Assembly: GCF_900107255.1 (NCBI RefSeq)
Contig: NZ_FNPH01000009.1
Location: 112,150 to 176,149, forward strand
From: Micromonospora pattaloongensis
GTDB taxonomy: Bacteria; Actinomycetota; Actinomycetes; Mycobacteriales; Micromonosporaceae
Length of the DNA stretch: 64,000 bases
Direction of reading: 5' to 3'
Notes under the pieces: model-generated
Database searches by the model: none
Told to the model about the DNA's origin: nothing
What the model saw: the letters and a program-made list of their open reading frames with translations, nothing else
Part shown: in pieces, positions 1-7,834 of the stretch
Layout: each line of letters starts with the position of its first letter
Position numbering within the stretch: position 1 is the first letter of the stretch
Program-made: the position numbers and the translations under genes

Positions 1-509
1 CGTCGATCGGTGCCGGATCCCGCAGCTTCAGCTGGGTGCTGACCGCCCGGCACGCCACCACCAAGTGGGACTACTACATCACCAACAACGGGCCGAACGT
101 GGCCCGCAGCAACCTCACCCGGATCGCGTCGTTCAACGACGCCGGCCGGCAGCCGCCGCCGACCGTCACCCACACCGTCAACGTGCCGTCGCGCTCCGGC
201 CGTCAGGTGATCCTCGCGGTCTGGGACATCGCCGACACCGGCAACGCGTTCTACTCCTGCATCGACGTCGACTTCGGCGGCGGCGGGGGCAGCAACCCGC
301 CGCCGAACCCCGGCCCGACGAACCCGCCGCCGAACCCCGGTCCGACGAACCCGCCGCAGCAGCCCGGCGGCACCTGGAGCGTCGGCACCGCCTACCAGGT
401 CGGCAACACCGTGACCTACGGCGGCGCGAGCTACCGGTGCCGGCAGGCGCACACCGCCATCGCCGGCTGGGAGCCGCCGAACGTCCCCGCCCTCTGGGAA
501 CGGATCTGA
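1..509 (+). CDS. Lytic polysaccharide monooxygenase AA10, 3' part, with C-terminal chitin-binding module
   Basis: This is the C-terminal part of a secreted copper-dependent monooxygenase that oxidatively cleaves chitin or cellulose; the 5' end lies outside the window. The frame is open from base 3. It carries WVLTARH, whose His is the second ligand of the copper histidine brace, and NAFYSC, whose Phe is the axial residue. After the catalytic domain comes a glycine run and a PPPNPGPTN linker repeated nearly twice. The last 45 residues are a CBM5/12-type module (TWSVGTAYQVGNTVTYGG, then SYRCRQAHTAIAGWEP). A close relative is encoded at 29648-30418. A hairpin follows at once, then a DUF305 lipoprotein gene, the same order as at the second locus. 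Substrate preference cannot be read here. Confidence 0.93.
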   Translation, partial: SIGAGSRSFSWVLTARHATTKWDYYITNNGPNVARSNLTRIASFNDAGRQPPPTVTHTVNVPSRSGRQVILAVWDIADTGNAFYSCIDVDFGGGGGSNPPPNPGPTNPPPNPGPTNPPQQPGGTWSVGTAYQVGNTVTYGGASYRCRQAHTAIAGWEPPNVPALWERI

Positions 510-515
510 CGCGGT

Positions 516-549
516 CGCGGACCCGTGCCCGCCCGGGCACGGGTCCGCG
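516..549 (+). terminator. GC-rich hairpin after the LPMO gene
   Basis: A perfect 15-bp stem (516-530 with 535-549) and a GCCC loop lie 6 bases after the LPMO stop codon. There is no T-run, as is usual for actinomycete terminators. It separates the LPMO from the DUF305 gene but may only attenuate transcription into it. Confidence 0.7.
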
Positions 550-582
550 TCGGCCCGCCCACGGTCACCGGGAGGAGCACGG

Positions 583-1167
583 ATGAGACCGTCCACGATC
601 GTGGTTGCGGTCGCGGCCCTGACGTTGCTCGCCGGGTGCGCGACCGGCGCACCCGCGTCCGCGCCGGACCGGACGCCCGGCGCGGCGCCGACCGCGTCGC
701 CGTCAGGGGCGGCGTTCAACGCCACGGACGTGATGTTCGCGCAGATGATGATCGCGCACGAGGCGCGGGGGCGGGAGCTGGTGCGGCTGGCCCAGAGCGG
801 TCCGGTGCGCCCCGCGGTGCGGACGCTGGCCGCCGCGATCGAGGTCACCGAGGCCGCCGAGACCGAGACCATGACCGGGTGGCTGCGCGCCTGGGGCCAG
901 CCGCTGACCGCCGACCCGGACGCGCACGCGGCGCACGGCGGCCTGCACGGCACGTCCGACGCGCAGGTGGCCGCGCTGCGGGGCGCGCCGGACGCCGAGT
1001 TCGAGCGCGACTTTCTGAACCTGATGATCGCCCACCAGCACACCGCGGTCGAGTACGCCCGGATGGCGACCGCCGCCGGCGTCAACCCGGACGCCGCCGC
1101 GCTGGCCCGCCGGGTCGACCAGTCGCGCTCGGCGCAGGTCACCCAGATGCTCGGTCTTCTCCGTTAG
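583..1167 (+). CDS. DUF305 lipoprotein, putative metal-binding
   Basis: A 194-residue exported protein of the DUF305 family. The signal peptide ends in the lipobox LLAGC, so the mature protein should be anchored outside the membrane. Family hallmarks are DVMFAQMMIAHEARG near residue 50, a second helix with LNLMIAHQHT near residue 150, and HAAHGGLHG between them. The His/Met-rich helices resemble those of DUF305 proteins such as cyanobacterial CopM, reported to bind copper; a copper role here is inference. The ATG has a strong ribosome site (GGGAGGAG, 570-577). It follows an LPMO gene, and a paralogue at 28964-29545 also follows an LPMO gene. The first helix here has HE where the paralogue has HH. 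Confidence 0.9.
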   Translation: MRPSTIVVAVAALTLLAGCATGAPASAPDRTPGAAPTASPSGAAFNATDVMFAQMMIAHEARGRELVRLAQSGPVRPAVRTLAAAIEVTEAAETETMTGWLRAWGQPLTADPDAHAAHGGLHGTSDAQVAALRGAPDAEFERDFLNLMIAHQHTAVEYARMATAAGVNPDAAALARRVDQSRSAQVTQMLGLLR

Positions 1168-1317
1168 CCCGGCCGCGGACCCCCCTCTTCAGCCCGACCG
1201 CCCTCCTCCCGGAGTACCCCCGATCCGCGCCGCCGCCCCGATTCCGGCCCGCGTTTTGCCGTGATCGGGGCGGGTAGTCCGCCCAGCGATCCCACCGCTG
1301 GATAGAGAGGGGGGCGC

Positions 1318-2172
1318 ATGGCCCTCGGAGGCAGCGGTAGCGAGCGGGGACCGGGGCGGGTGGTGGCGATCGGGGGCGCGGAGCGCTCCCGCGCCGGCGG
1401 TGACGCCATCCTGCGACGCTTCGTCGAACTGAGTGGGGGCGCCGCCGGCCGGGTCGTCGTGGTGGCCACCGCCAGCAGCGAGCCGGACGTGGTGGAGGCG
1501 AACTATCTGGGGCTGCTCACCGCAATGGGCGCCGGCCAGGTGCGCGCGCTGCGGTTGGAGACCCGCGACCAGGCCAACGCCGACGACGCGGTGCAGGCGC
1601 TGATCGAGGCGACCGGGGTCTTCTTCACCGGTGGCGACCAGGCGCGGGTGGCGGAGATGCTGCGCGGCACCCGCGTCGACTCCGTGCTGCACACCCGGCT
1701 CGGCACCGGCGAGCTCACCCTCGCCGGCACCAGCGCCGGCGCCGCGATGATGTCCGGCACGATGATCATCGACGGTGGCCGGGAGGGCGGCATCGCCGCG
1801 CGCTCCGTACGGATCGCCGCCGGGCTGCAGTTCCTGCCGGGGGTCCTGATCGACATGCACTTCGCCGAGCGGGGCCGGCTCGACCGGCTGCTCAGCGCCG
1901 TCGCCCTCTACCCGCACGCACTGGGGCTCGGCATCGACGAGGACACCGCGATCGTGGCGGAGGGCAGCCGGTTCGAGGTGATCGGCACCGGTGGGGTCAC
2001 GGTGATCGACGGCGGGTGCGCCACCACGATCAGGACCGCGGAGTACGACGGGAAGCCACCGGCGATGCTCGGGGTCTGCCTGCACGTCATGCCCGCGGGC
2101 TACAGCTTCGACCTCGACGGTCGACGCCCGTTGGTCGCCACCTCCCCCGGCAAACATCGCGAGGTGATGTGA
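1318..2172 (+). CDS. cphB: Cyanophycinase
   Basis: A 284-residue peptidase of family S51 that cuts cyanophycin (multi-L-arginyl-poly-L-aspartate) into beta-Asp-Arg dipeptides. The nucleophile elbow GTSAGA puts the catalytic Ser near residue 139. The family's TGGDQ segment (VFFTGGDQARV) and the DMHFAERGRLDRLL segment are both present. Length is normal and no signal peptide is visible, so it should be cytoplasmic and act on internal granules. ATG 1318 follows a GAGAGGGGGG ribosome site. Its TGA shares one base with the ATG of cphA, so breakdown and synthesis enzymes are translationally coupled, an arrangement known from other bacteria. Confidence 0.95.
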   Translation: MALGGSGSERGPGRVVAIGGAERSRAGGDAILRRFVELSGGAAGRVVVVATASSEPDVVEANYLGLLTAMGAGQVRALRLETRDQANADDAVQALIEATGVFFTGGDQARVAEMLRGTRVDSVLHTRLGTGELTLAGTSAGAAMMSGTMIIDGGREGGIAARSVRIAAGLQFLPGVLIDMHFAERGRLDRLLSAVALYPHALGLGIDEDTAIVAEGSRFEVIGTGGVTVIDGGCATTIRTAEYDGKPPAMLGVCLHVMPAGYSFDLDGRRPLVATSPGKHREVM

Positions 2173-4841
2173 TGGAGGTCCTGGGCATCCGTCGGCTGCG
2201 CGGGCCGAACGCGTACCTTGAGCGGCCGGTCACAGTGGCCCGGCTCCAGCTCGGCGCGCTCGCCGGGCGGGAAACCTGCGACTTCGCCGGCTTCACCGAC
2301 CGGCTGTTGCAATGCCTGCCGGGGCTCGCCGAGCACCACTGCGCGGCCGGCGCGCCGGGCGGGCTGGTGCGGCGACTGCGCGAGGGGACGTACTTCGGGC
2401 ACACCGCGGAGCACGTCACGATCGAGCTGTCCCATCTCGTCGGCCGCGACGTCCACTTCGGGCGCACCACCTCCGCCGGGGAGCCGGGACTCTACGACGT
2501 CATCATCGAGTGCCCCGCGCACGAACCGTGCGACTCGTCCATCCCGGACGAGCTGCTGGCGCTCGCGGTCGAGCTGGTCCGCGACGTCCTGGCGGGCCGG
2601 CCGCCCCGCCACGAACCGGCACTGTCCGCGCTACGCGAGCGGGTGGAGAGCGAGGCGCCGGGCCCGAGCACCGACTCGATCATCGCGGCGGCCCGCCGGC
2701 GGGGCATCCCGGTGGAGCGGGTCGGCGGGCTCAGCCTGCTGCGGTTGGGGCACGGGCGCCGACGACGGCTCACCTGGGCGGCGATGACCGATCAGACGCC
2801 GGCGATCGGGGTGGACCTCGCCGGCGACAAGGAACTGACACGGCGGCTGCTGGACCAGGCGGGGGTGCCGGTGCCCGCCGGCGGCGCGGCCGACACGGTC
2901 GAGGGGGCGCTGGCGCTCTTCGCGGAGATCGGCGCTCCGGTGGTGTTGAAACCCCGCGACGGCCGGCAGGGCCGGAACGTCCACGTCGGGCTCTCCGACG
3001 AGGCCGCGGTGCGGGCGGCGTTCGACGTCACCGGCGGCGCGGTGGTGGTGGAGCGGCAGCTCGGCGGGCGGGACTACCGCGTCCTGGTGGTCGGCGACGA
3101 GGTCGTCGCGGCGGCCGAGCAGACCCCGGCGCACGTCGTCGGCGACGGAACGAGCACCGTTGCCGCCCTCGTCGACGCCGCCAACACCGATCCGCGGCGC
3201 GGCGCGGGACACTCCCGGTTCCTCAGCCGGCTGCGGCTGGACGACACGGCCGGTGCGCTCCTGGCCGCGCAGGACCTGCACCCCGGCGCCGTCCCGCGGC
3301 CCGGCCGGGTGGTCTGGCTGCGCCACAGCGGCAACCTCTCCACCGGGGGCACCAGCCGCGACGTCACCGACCAGGTGCACCCCGACGTCGCCCGGATGTG
3401 CCGCCGCGCCGCCCGCATCATCGGCCTCGACATCGCCGGCATCGACCTGCGACTGCCGGACATCGCCGCTCCGGTCCCGCCCGCCGGCGCGCGGGACACC
3501 GACGGCGGGGTGATCGAGGTGAACGCGGTGCCCGGCCTGCGGATGCACCTCGCGCCCTGCGCGGGACCGGCGCGTGACGTGGGCGCGGCGATCGTGGACG
3601 CGCTCTTCCCGGACGGCGGCGACGGGCGGATCCCGACGGCTGCGATCACCGGCACCAACGGCAAGACCACCACGACGCGCCTCACCGCCCACCTGATGTC
3701 CGAACCCGGCCGCTGCGTCGGCATGACCACCACCGACGGGGTCTACCTCGACGGCCGGCTGGTCCAGCACGCGGACGCGACCGGGCCCCGCTCGGCGCAG
3801 ATCGTGCTCGGCGACCCGGCGGTGGACGTGGCGGTGCTGGAGACCGCGCGTGGCGGCATCGTCCGCGGCGGGCTGGGGTACGACCTGAGCGACGTCGGGG
3901 TGATCACGAACATCACCGCCGACCACCTGGGTCAGGACGGGCTGGACACCGTCGAGGACGTGGTGCACGTCAAGGCGCTGGTCGCGGAGCGGGTGCGCGA
4001 CGGCGGGACGCTGGTGCTCAACGCCGACGACCCGCTGGTACGCGGGCTGGTGCAGCGGCCACGGACCGGGGCGGCGCGCAAGCGGCTCGTGTGGTTCAGC
4101 ACTCTGCCCGACAACCCGCTCGTGCGGGGGCATCTCGCGGCCGGTGGAACGGCGTACCTGCTGCGCGACGGGTGGCTGGTCGAGGCGAACGGGCGCGATC
4201 GCACCCCGCTGCTGCCCGCCGCCGAGCTGCCCGGCAGCTTCGACGGGCGCGTCACGTACATGGTGGAGAACGCCCTCGCGGCGGCCGCCGCCGCCCGGGC
4301 GCTCGGCGTCTCCCCCGACGCGGTCGCGCACCGCCTCGCGACCTTCGAGCCGGTGCGCGCCAACCCCGGCCGCGGCATGCTGTGGCGGCTGGGCGAGGTG
4401 AACGTGTTCGTCGACTACGCCCACAATCCGGGGGCGATCGCGGCGGTGACCCGCAGCCTGCACGAGCTGTGGGGCCCCGACCGGTGTGTGGCGATCGTGA
4501 CCCTGCCCGGCGACCGCCGCGACGACCTGCTCGCCCAGTCCGCGCGGATCCTCGCCGACGGCTTCACCCGCGTGGTCGTGTACGAGGACACCGACCTGCG
4601 GGGTCGCGTCTCCGGCGAGATGCCGGCGCTGCTCTGCCGCGAGCTCATCGCCCGCCGCCCGGAGCTGCGCTGCGAGCAGACCACCGACGCGTCGACGGCG
4701 TTGCGCCAGGGGTTGAAGCTGGCCGCGCCGGGGGAGGTCGTGCTGCTGCTGTACGAGAAGCTCTCCGACGTGGTCCCGCTGCTGGAGGAGGCGGGCGCGA
4801 CGCCGACGGGGCGTCCACTGACGCTGGCGGTGCGGCGGTGA
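2172..4841 (+). CDS. cphA: Cyanophycin synthetase
   Basis: An 889-residue enzyme that polymerises aspartate and arginine into cyanophycin without a ribosome, a nitrogen and carbon store. The N-terminal domain (1-200) includes HTAEHVTIELSHL. An ATP-grasp domain (about 210-480), which activates the Asp backbone, begins near AIGVDLAGDKELTRRLL. A Mur-ligase-like domain (about 490-889), which adds Arg, has P-loop ITGTNGKTTTT near residue 492. The downstream DYAHNPGA motif is also typical. The chosen ATG overlaps the cphB stop (TGATG) and begins MEVLGIRRLRGPNAY, the usual family start; the frame is open further upstream inside cphB but that would be atypical. All three domains look intact. Confidence 0.96.
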   Translation: MEVLGIRRLRGPNAYLERPVTVARLQLGALAGRETCDFAGFTDRLLQCLPGLAEHHCAAGAPGGLVRRLREGTYFGHTAEHVTIELSHLVGRDVHFGRTTSAGEPGLYDVIIECPAHEPCDSSIPDELLALAVELVRDVLAGRPPRHEPALSALRERVESEAPGPSTDSIIAAARRRGIPVERVGGLSLLRLGHGRRRRLTWAAMTDQTPAIGVDLAGDKELTRRLLDQAGVPVPAGGAADTVEGALALFAEIGAPVVLKPRDGRQGRNVHVGLSDEAAVRAAFDVTGGAVVVERQLGGRDYRVLVVGDEVVAAAEQTPAHVVGDGTSTVAALVDAANTDPRRGAGHSRFLSRLRLDDTAGALLAAQDLHPGAVPRPGRVVWLRHSGNLSTGGTSRDVTDQVHPDVARMCRRAARIIGLDIAGIDLRLPDIAAPVPPAGARDTDGGVIEVNAVPGLRMHLAPCAGPARDVGAAIVDALFPDGGDGRIPTAAITGTNGKTTTTRLTAHLMSEPGRCVGMTTTDGVYLDGRLVQHADATGPRSAQIVLGDPAVDVAVLETARGGIVRGGLGYDLSDVGVITNITADHLGQDGLDTVEDVVHVKALVAERVRDGGTLVLNADDPLVRGLVQRPRTGAARKRLVWFSTLPDNPLVRGHLAAGGTAYLLRDGWLVEANGRDRTPLLPAAELPGSFDGRVTYMVENALAAAAAARALGVSPDAVAHRLATFEPVRANPGRGMLWRLGEVNVFVDYAHNPGAIAAVTRSLHELWGPDRCVAIVTLPGDRRDDLLAQSARILADGFTRVVVYEDTDLRGRVSGEMPALLCRELIARRPELRCEQTTDASTALRQGLKLAAPGEVVLLLYEKLSDVVPLLEEAGATPTGRPLTLAVRR

Positions 4842-5137
4842 CCGGACCACGTCGCGGCGGCCACGCGGTCGCGGCGTCGACGCAGTGGATCGACGACGCG
4901 GGCGTACGGCAGCCGGGCGGCGAGGTGCACGCCTGGCGGCCGGGGCAGAACCAGACGGTGTGCGGGCTGGCGTTGAGCCGATCGTCGCTGCGCCGCTTCC
5001 CGCACGTGCCCTTCGACTTCACCGCCACCGACGTGGTCGGCGCCGGCGACGACATCGGCTGGATCTGCCCGCGCTGCACCGCCGCGACCGGGGGCCGGCG
5101 CGGCCGGGGCTGGACCCGCACCGCGCCCCGCCCCTGA
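4838..5137 (+). CDS. Small protein coupled to cphA, possible zinc ribbon
   Basis: A 99-residue protein whose GTG start overlaps the cphA stop codon (GTGA), so it is translationally coupled. It has no signal peptide. Visible features are a conserved-looking block TVCGLALSRSSLRRFPHVPF, then DDIGWICPRC, giving one early Cys and a CPRC pair that could hold a metal ion. I do not recognise a characterised family; similar short proteins occur in actinomycetes as hypotheticals. The coupling suggests a link to cyanophycin metabolism but nothing in the protein shows what it does. Confidence 0.75.
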   Translation: MTGPRRGGHAVAASTQWIDDAGVRQPGGEVHAWRPGQNQTVCGLALSRSSLRRFPHVPFDFTATDVVGAGDDIGWICPRCTAATGGRRGRGWTRTAPRP

Positions 5138-5151
5138 TCCGACGCCGGGCC

Positions 5152-5400
5152 TCAGCGCTCGGCCTCCTCCAACGGGGAGGCGACGCGGGCGGCCGGGTCC
5201 TCCACGCCCGGCTCGCCGCCGCCGGGGGCCACCATGCCGTCGTAGTTGTAGACCGTGCGCTGGTCGCGCTGCTGCGTGGTGCGGATGTACCGGTGGATCA
5301 TCCCGTCGATCTTCAGCTCCAGGAGCGCGGTGCCACCGGCGCTCACGGAGTCCTGATCACGCGGGCCGCCCACCAGGATCGCGTCTGCGTCGTTCGTCAT
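5152..5400 (-). CDS. Small hypothetical protein, DUF5988-like
   Basis: An 82-residue protein starting at ATG 5400 (MTNDADAILVGGPRD). The ILVGGP opening, a central LELKIDGMIHRYIRTT segment and an aromatic YNYDG end resemble the actinobacterial DUF5988 family, from memory and without a search. The frame could start 33 bases further up (MRRSGHG) but MTND looks better. It is convergent with the preceding gene with only 14 bases between them. Function is unknown. Confidence 0.5.
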   Translation of the reverse strand: MTNDADAILVGGPRDQDSVSAGGTALLELKIDGMIHRYIRTTQQRDQRTVYNYDGMVAPGGGEPGVEDPAARVASPLEEAER

Positions 5401-5600
5401 GATCGCGCGATACCCGTGCCCGCTCCGACGCAAACGCGCCGCCGATCAGCTCCGCGAGTACGCCGTTGTCGGTGAGTGCGGCGGGTACCTCCCGGCCGAA
5501 AGCTCCGAACTGGACGATGCCGGCGACGGCTTCCGCGCACAGCACAGGAACAGAGGACCGTGGTCCGGCGGTCGCGCGCGGGACGCGGTAGGTTTGGGTC

Positions 5601-5975
5601 GTGCCGAGCCCCGCGTTTGTCCGTCCGTTGTGGTGGGCGGCGCTGCGCTCGATGAGACTGCTCCGCTCATTGCGGGTGTGGACCGGCGTCGCGATGACCG
5701 CCATGGCGCTGGCGCTCGGCCCGGGGGTCGCGGACCCGGCCTCCCATCCGGCGCCGCCGCCGGCCACCGCGGTCGTCGCGGCCCACGCCGACCGGCCGGC
5801 GCACGCGCGACCGCACGCCGCCGCCGATCACGTCGACGACCGCCACCCCACGCCGGCGACGCGCCCGCCGCTCGCGGAGAGCGCGGACGTGCGCGGCCGG
5901 GACACCGCGGACCGGCACGCGCACGGCGACGCGCATCCCGCGCCGCTCGGCCAGCGGGCCCCGCCCCGCCGCTGA
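5601..5975 (+). CDS. Histidine-rich secreted hypothetical protein
   Basis: A 124-residue protein with a positively charged N-terminus and a hydrophobic stretch (VWTGVAMTAMALALGPGVA) that looks like a signal peptide. The remaining 75 residues are low-complexity, rich in His, Ala, Pro and Asp (HAHGDAHPAP, RPHAAADHVDDRH), which could bind metal ions. GTG 5601 lies 9 bases after TAGGTT, compatible with a leaderless transcript; ATG 5652 is an alternative. I know no matching family. Base composition fits a real gene, but the low complexity keeps confidence moderate. Confidence 0.45.
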   Translation: MPSPAFVRPLWWAALRSMRLLRSLRVWTGVAMTAMALALGPGVADPASHPAPPPATAVVAAHADRPAHARPHAAADHVDDRHPTPATRPPLAESADVRGRDTADRHAHGDAHPAPLGQRAPPRR

Positions 5976-6139
5976 TCGCCCGAGCGCCGTCTCGACGGCC
6001 GGCTCATTTCTTTCGCCTTCTGCACCGCGCGCTCCCGCGAACCCGTGCCGGGTATCCACCACTGACGCCGCAGAAGATCATGCGGCTTCCCGAGCGCTGG
6101 CTGATCACGTCCGCATCGTTCGCTGTGAGGTGTCCCCCC

Positions 6140-6949
6140 ATGGAAACCCCTCTCTCCGCCCTTCTGCTCGATGTTCCGCAGGCGACCGTGATCTGGTTGG
6201 TCCTGTTGGCCGCCGCGGCGCTCGCCGTCGGCGGGTTGGTCGCGTTCCCGGTCCGGACCCGGCGCGGCGTCGCCGGTCGGATCCGGCGGGCGGCGCTGTC
6301 CCCGGATCCGCGGCTCGCCGCCGAAGCCGACGAGCTGACCCGCTACGCCGAGGAGGTGTCGGTCGCGTCCGAACGGGCGGCGACGACGGCACACCGCCGC
6401 CGGCAGGAGTGGCTGGCGACGCAGGAGGCGGCGGAGTCGGCGTGGCAGGCGTACGACGCCGCGGAGGCGGGGGTCCGCCGGCTCACCGCCGCGGCGGCCC
6501 TGCCGCTCCCGCGCACCCCGCGGACCCCCGCCGAGTACGCCGACCGGGAGCAGTACCTGCACCGTGCGGCGCTGCGCGCGTACCGGCGCAAGCAGTTGTC
6601 CGTCGGGCAGCTCATCGCGGCGCTGGCGCACGACGACGGGTGGGACCCGCGGCGGCATCCGGTGGCACAGGAGCTGGCGCTGGCCCGGATCGTGCGCGAC
6701 GGGCTGCGGGCGCGGCAGCGCGCCGCGGCCGAGCGGGAACGGGCGGCGTGGCGGGACGCCGACATCGCGGCCGCCGCCGCGCGGAGCCTGCGGGACGAGG
6801 CGCTGGCCGCCGCGGCACGCGCCCGCGCGGCGCGACAGCAGCTGACGACGCCCCCCGCGCTGCGCCGACCGGCCGCCCGGCCCGCGCGGCCACGCACCGC
6901 GACGACCGCGCTGCGCCCGCACGGCCGGCCCGAGACCCGCCTCGTCTAG
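6140..6949 (+). CDS. Membrane-anchored coiled-coil protein of unknown function
   Basis: A 269-residue protein with one N-terminal membrane segment (about 14-38, ATVIWLVLLAAAALAVGGLV) followed by a basic stretch and long Ala/Arg/Glu-rich helices likely to form coiled coils. A less helical segment (about 135-200, with AEYADREQYLHRAALRAYRRKQL) sits in the middle, and the C-terminus is Pro/Arg-rich. No catalytic motif is visible. ATG 6140 begins METPLSALL; an ATG 60 bases upstream (MRLPERW) is less likely because the membrane segment would be further in. It stands alone between unrelated genes and I do not recognise a named family. Confidence 0.65.
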   Translation: METPLSALLLDVPQATVIWLVLLAAAALAVGGLVAFPVRTRRGVAGRIRRAALSPDPRLAAEADELTRYAEEVSVASERAATTAHRRRQEWLATQEAAESAWQAYDAAEAGVRRLTAAAALPLPRTPRTPAEYADREQYLHRAALRAYRRKQLSVGQLIAALAHDDGWDPRRHPVAQELALARIVRDGLRARQRAAAERERAAWRDADIAAAAARSLRDEALAAAARARAARQQLTTPPALRRPAARPARPRTATTALRPHGRPETRLV

Positions 6950-7017
6950 CCTCGCCGGGACGGGCCTGCCGGTCGGCGCGGTGCTCGCCGCGCCGGACGT
7001 GCCGGACGTGCTCGCCG

Positions 7018-7035
7018 CGGTCGACCGGTCGACCG
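7018..7035. repeat. 18-bp perfect palindrome upstream of the GNAT gene
   Basis: CGGTCGACCGGTCGACCG reads the same on both strands and lies about 90 bases before the acetyltransferase start. It could be an operator, or chance in GC-rich sequence. No regulator gene adjoins it. Confidence 0.4.
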
Positions 7036-7124
7036 GGCGGGGCGGGACCGGACGACCGGGTCGCAGCCGGAGCCGGCAGCAGCCGGCGTGTGGGCGTGAC
7101 ACACTTCCGCCCAGGGGGTGGGCG

Positions 7125-7643
7125 ATGCCCGACGCGCTGCACTACCGTCGTCTGACGACGGACGATGCGGTCGCGGCGGCCGGAACGCTGGAACCGGTGA
7201 CCGCCGCGGCGTACCCGGGGCCGCCGTCGGAGACAGGCCCCGACGCCGGCGGGTTCACGGCGCGGCTGCGGGCCGACGCGACGCGTCCCGGCTTCGCGAT
7301 GGTGGTGGCGTACGACGGCACCGAGCCGATCGGCTTCGCCTACGGGCATACGATGCCGGCCGGTCAGTGGTGGCCCGACACCGACCGGCCGGCGCCGCCG
7401 GAGATGGCCGAGTCCGACGCGTTCGCGGTGATCCGTTGGGCGGTGCTGCCGCGGCGGCGGGGCCGGGGAATCGGGCAGCGGCTCCTCGACGATCTGCTCG
7501 GCGGCCGCCCCGAACAGCTCGGGATCGTCGCCGTCGACCCGGCCGCCCCGGCCCGCGAGATTTTCGCGGGGCTGGGCTGGCGGCGCGTCGGCTCGACGCC
7601 GACCGCGGACATCATGGTCGCGCTGATCAACTGCGCCCGCTGA
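7125..7643 (+). CDS. GNAT-family N-acetyltransferase
   Basis: A 172-residue acetyl-CoA-dependent acetyltransferase. The acetyl-CoA pyrophosphate loop is RRRGRGIGQRLL, preceded by the beta strand FAVIRWAVLP. The C-terminal AREIFAGLGWRRVG is the usual GNAT strand-helix ending. The substrate cannot be inferred. ATG 7125 (MPDALHYRRL) is chosen because a CAGGGGG ribosome site lies 7 bases upstream, rather than upstream in-frame starts. It is monocistronic. Confidence 0.85.
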   Translation: MPDALHYRRLTTDDAVAAAGTLEPVTAAAYPGPPSETGPDAGGFTARLRADATRPGFAMVVAYDGTEPIGFAYGHTMPAGQWWPDTDRPAPPEMAESDAFAVIRWAVLPRRRGRGIGQRLLDDLLGGRPEQLGIVAVDPAAPAREIFAGLGWRRVGSTPTADIMVALINCAR

Positions 7644-7834
7644 CGGTGCACGGCCTGCCGGCCGCGCCGCAGGCGGTAGGTGCAGCGACTGTTTGGACAC
7701 AATGAACACCGCACAGCAGGGTCCACTATGGTTCGACCGACCATGCTGGCCGGTGCGGCGCTGTGGTACCAGTGGACGCCCGCCCTCGACCCCACGTCCG
7801 CGATAGAGGCAGTCGATCGAAAGGAGCTCGGAAC

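Noticed and set aside
295..360. Short tandem repeat (PPPNPGPTN units) as a possible repeat element
   Set aside because: It is an in-frame linker of the LPMO, a normal feature of secreted multidomain enzymes, not a CRISPR or mobile repeat.
2631..4850. Long open frame on the minus strand across cphA
   Set aside because: It is Arg/Gly/His/Pro-rich low-complexity translation opposite a clear cyanophycin synthetase; typical GC-rich shadow.
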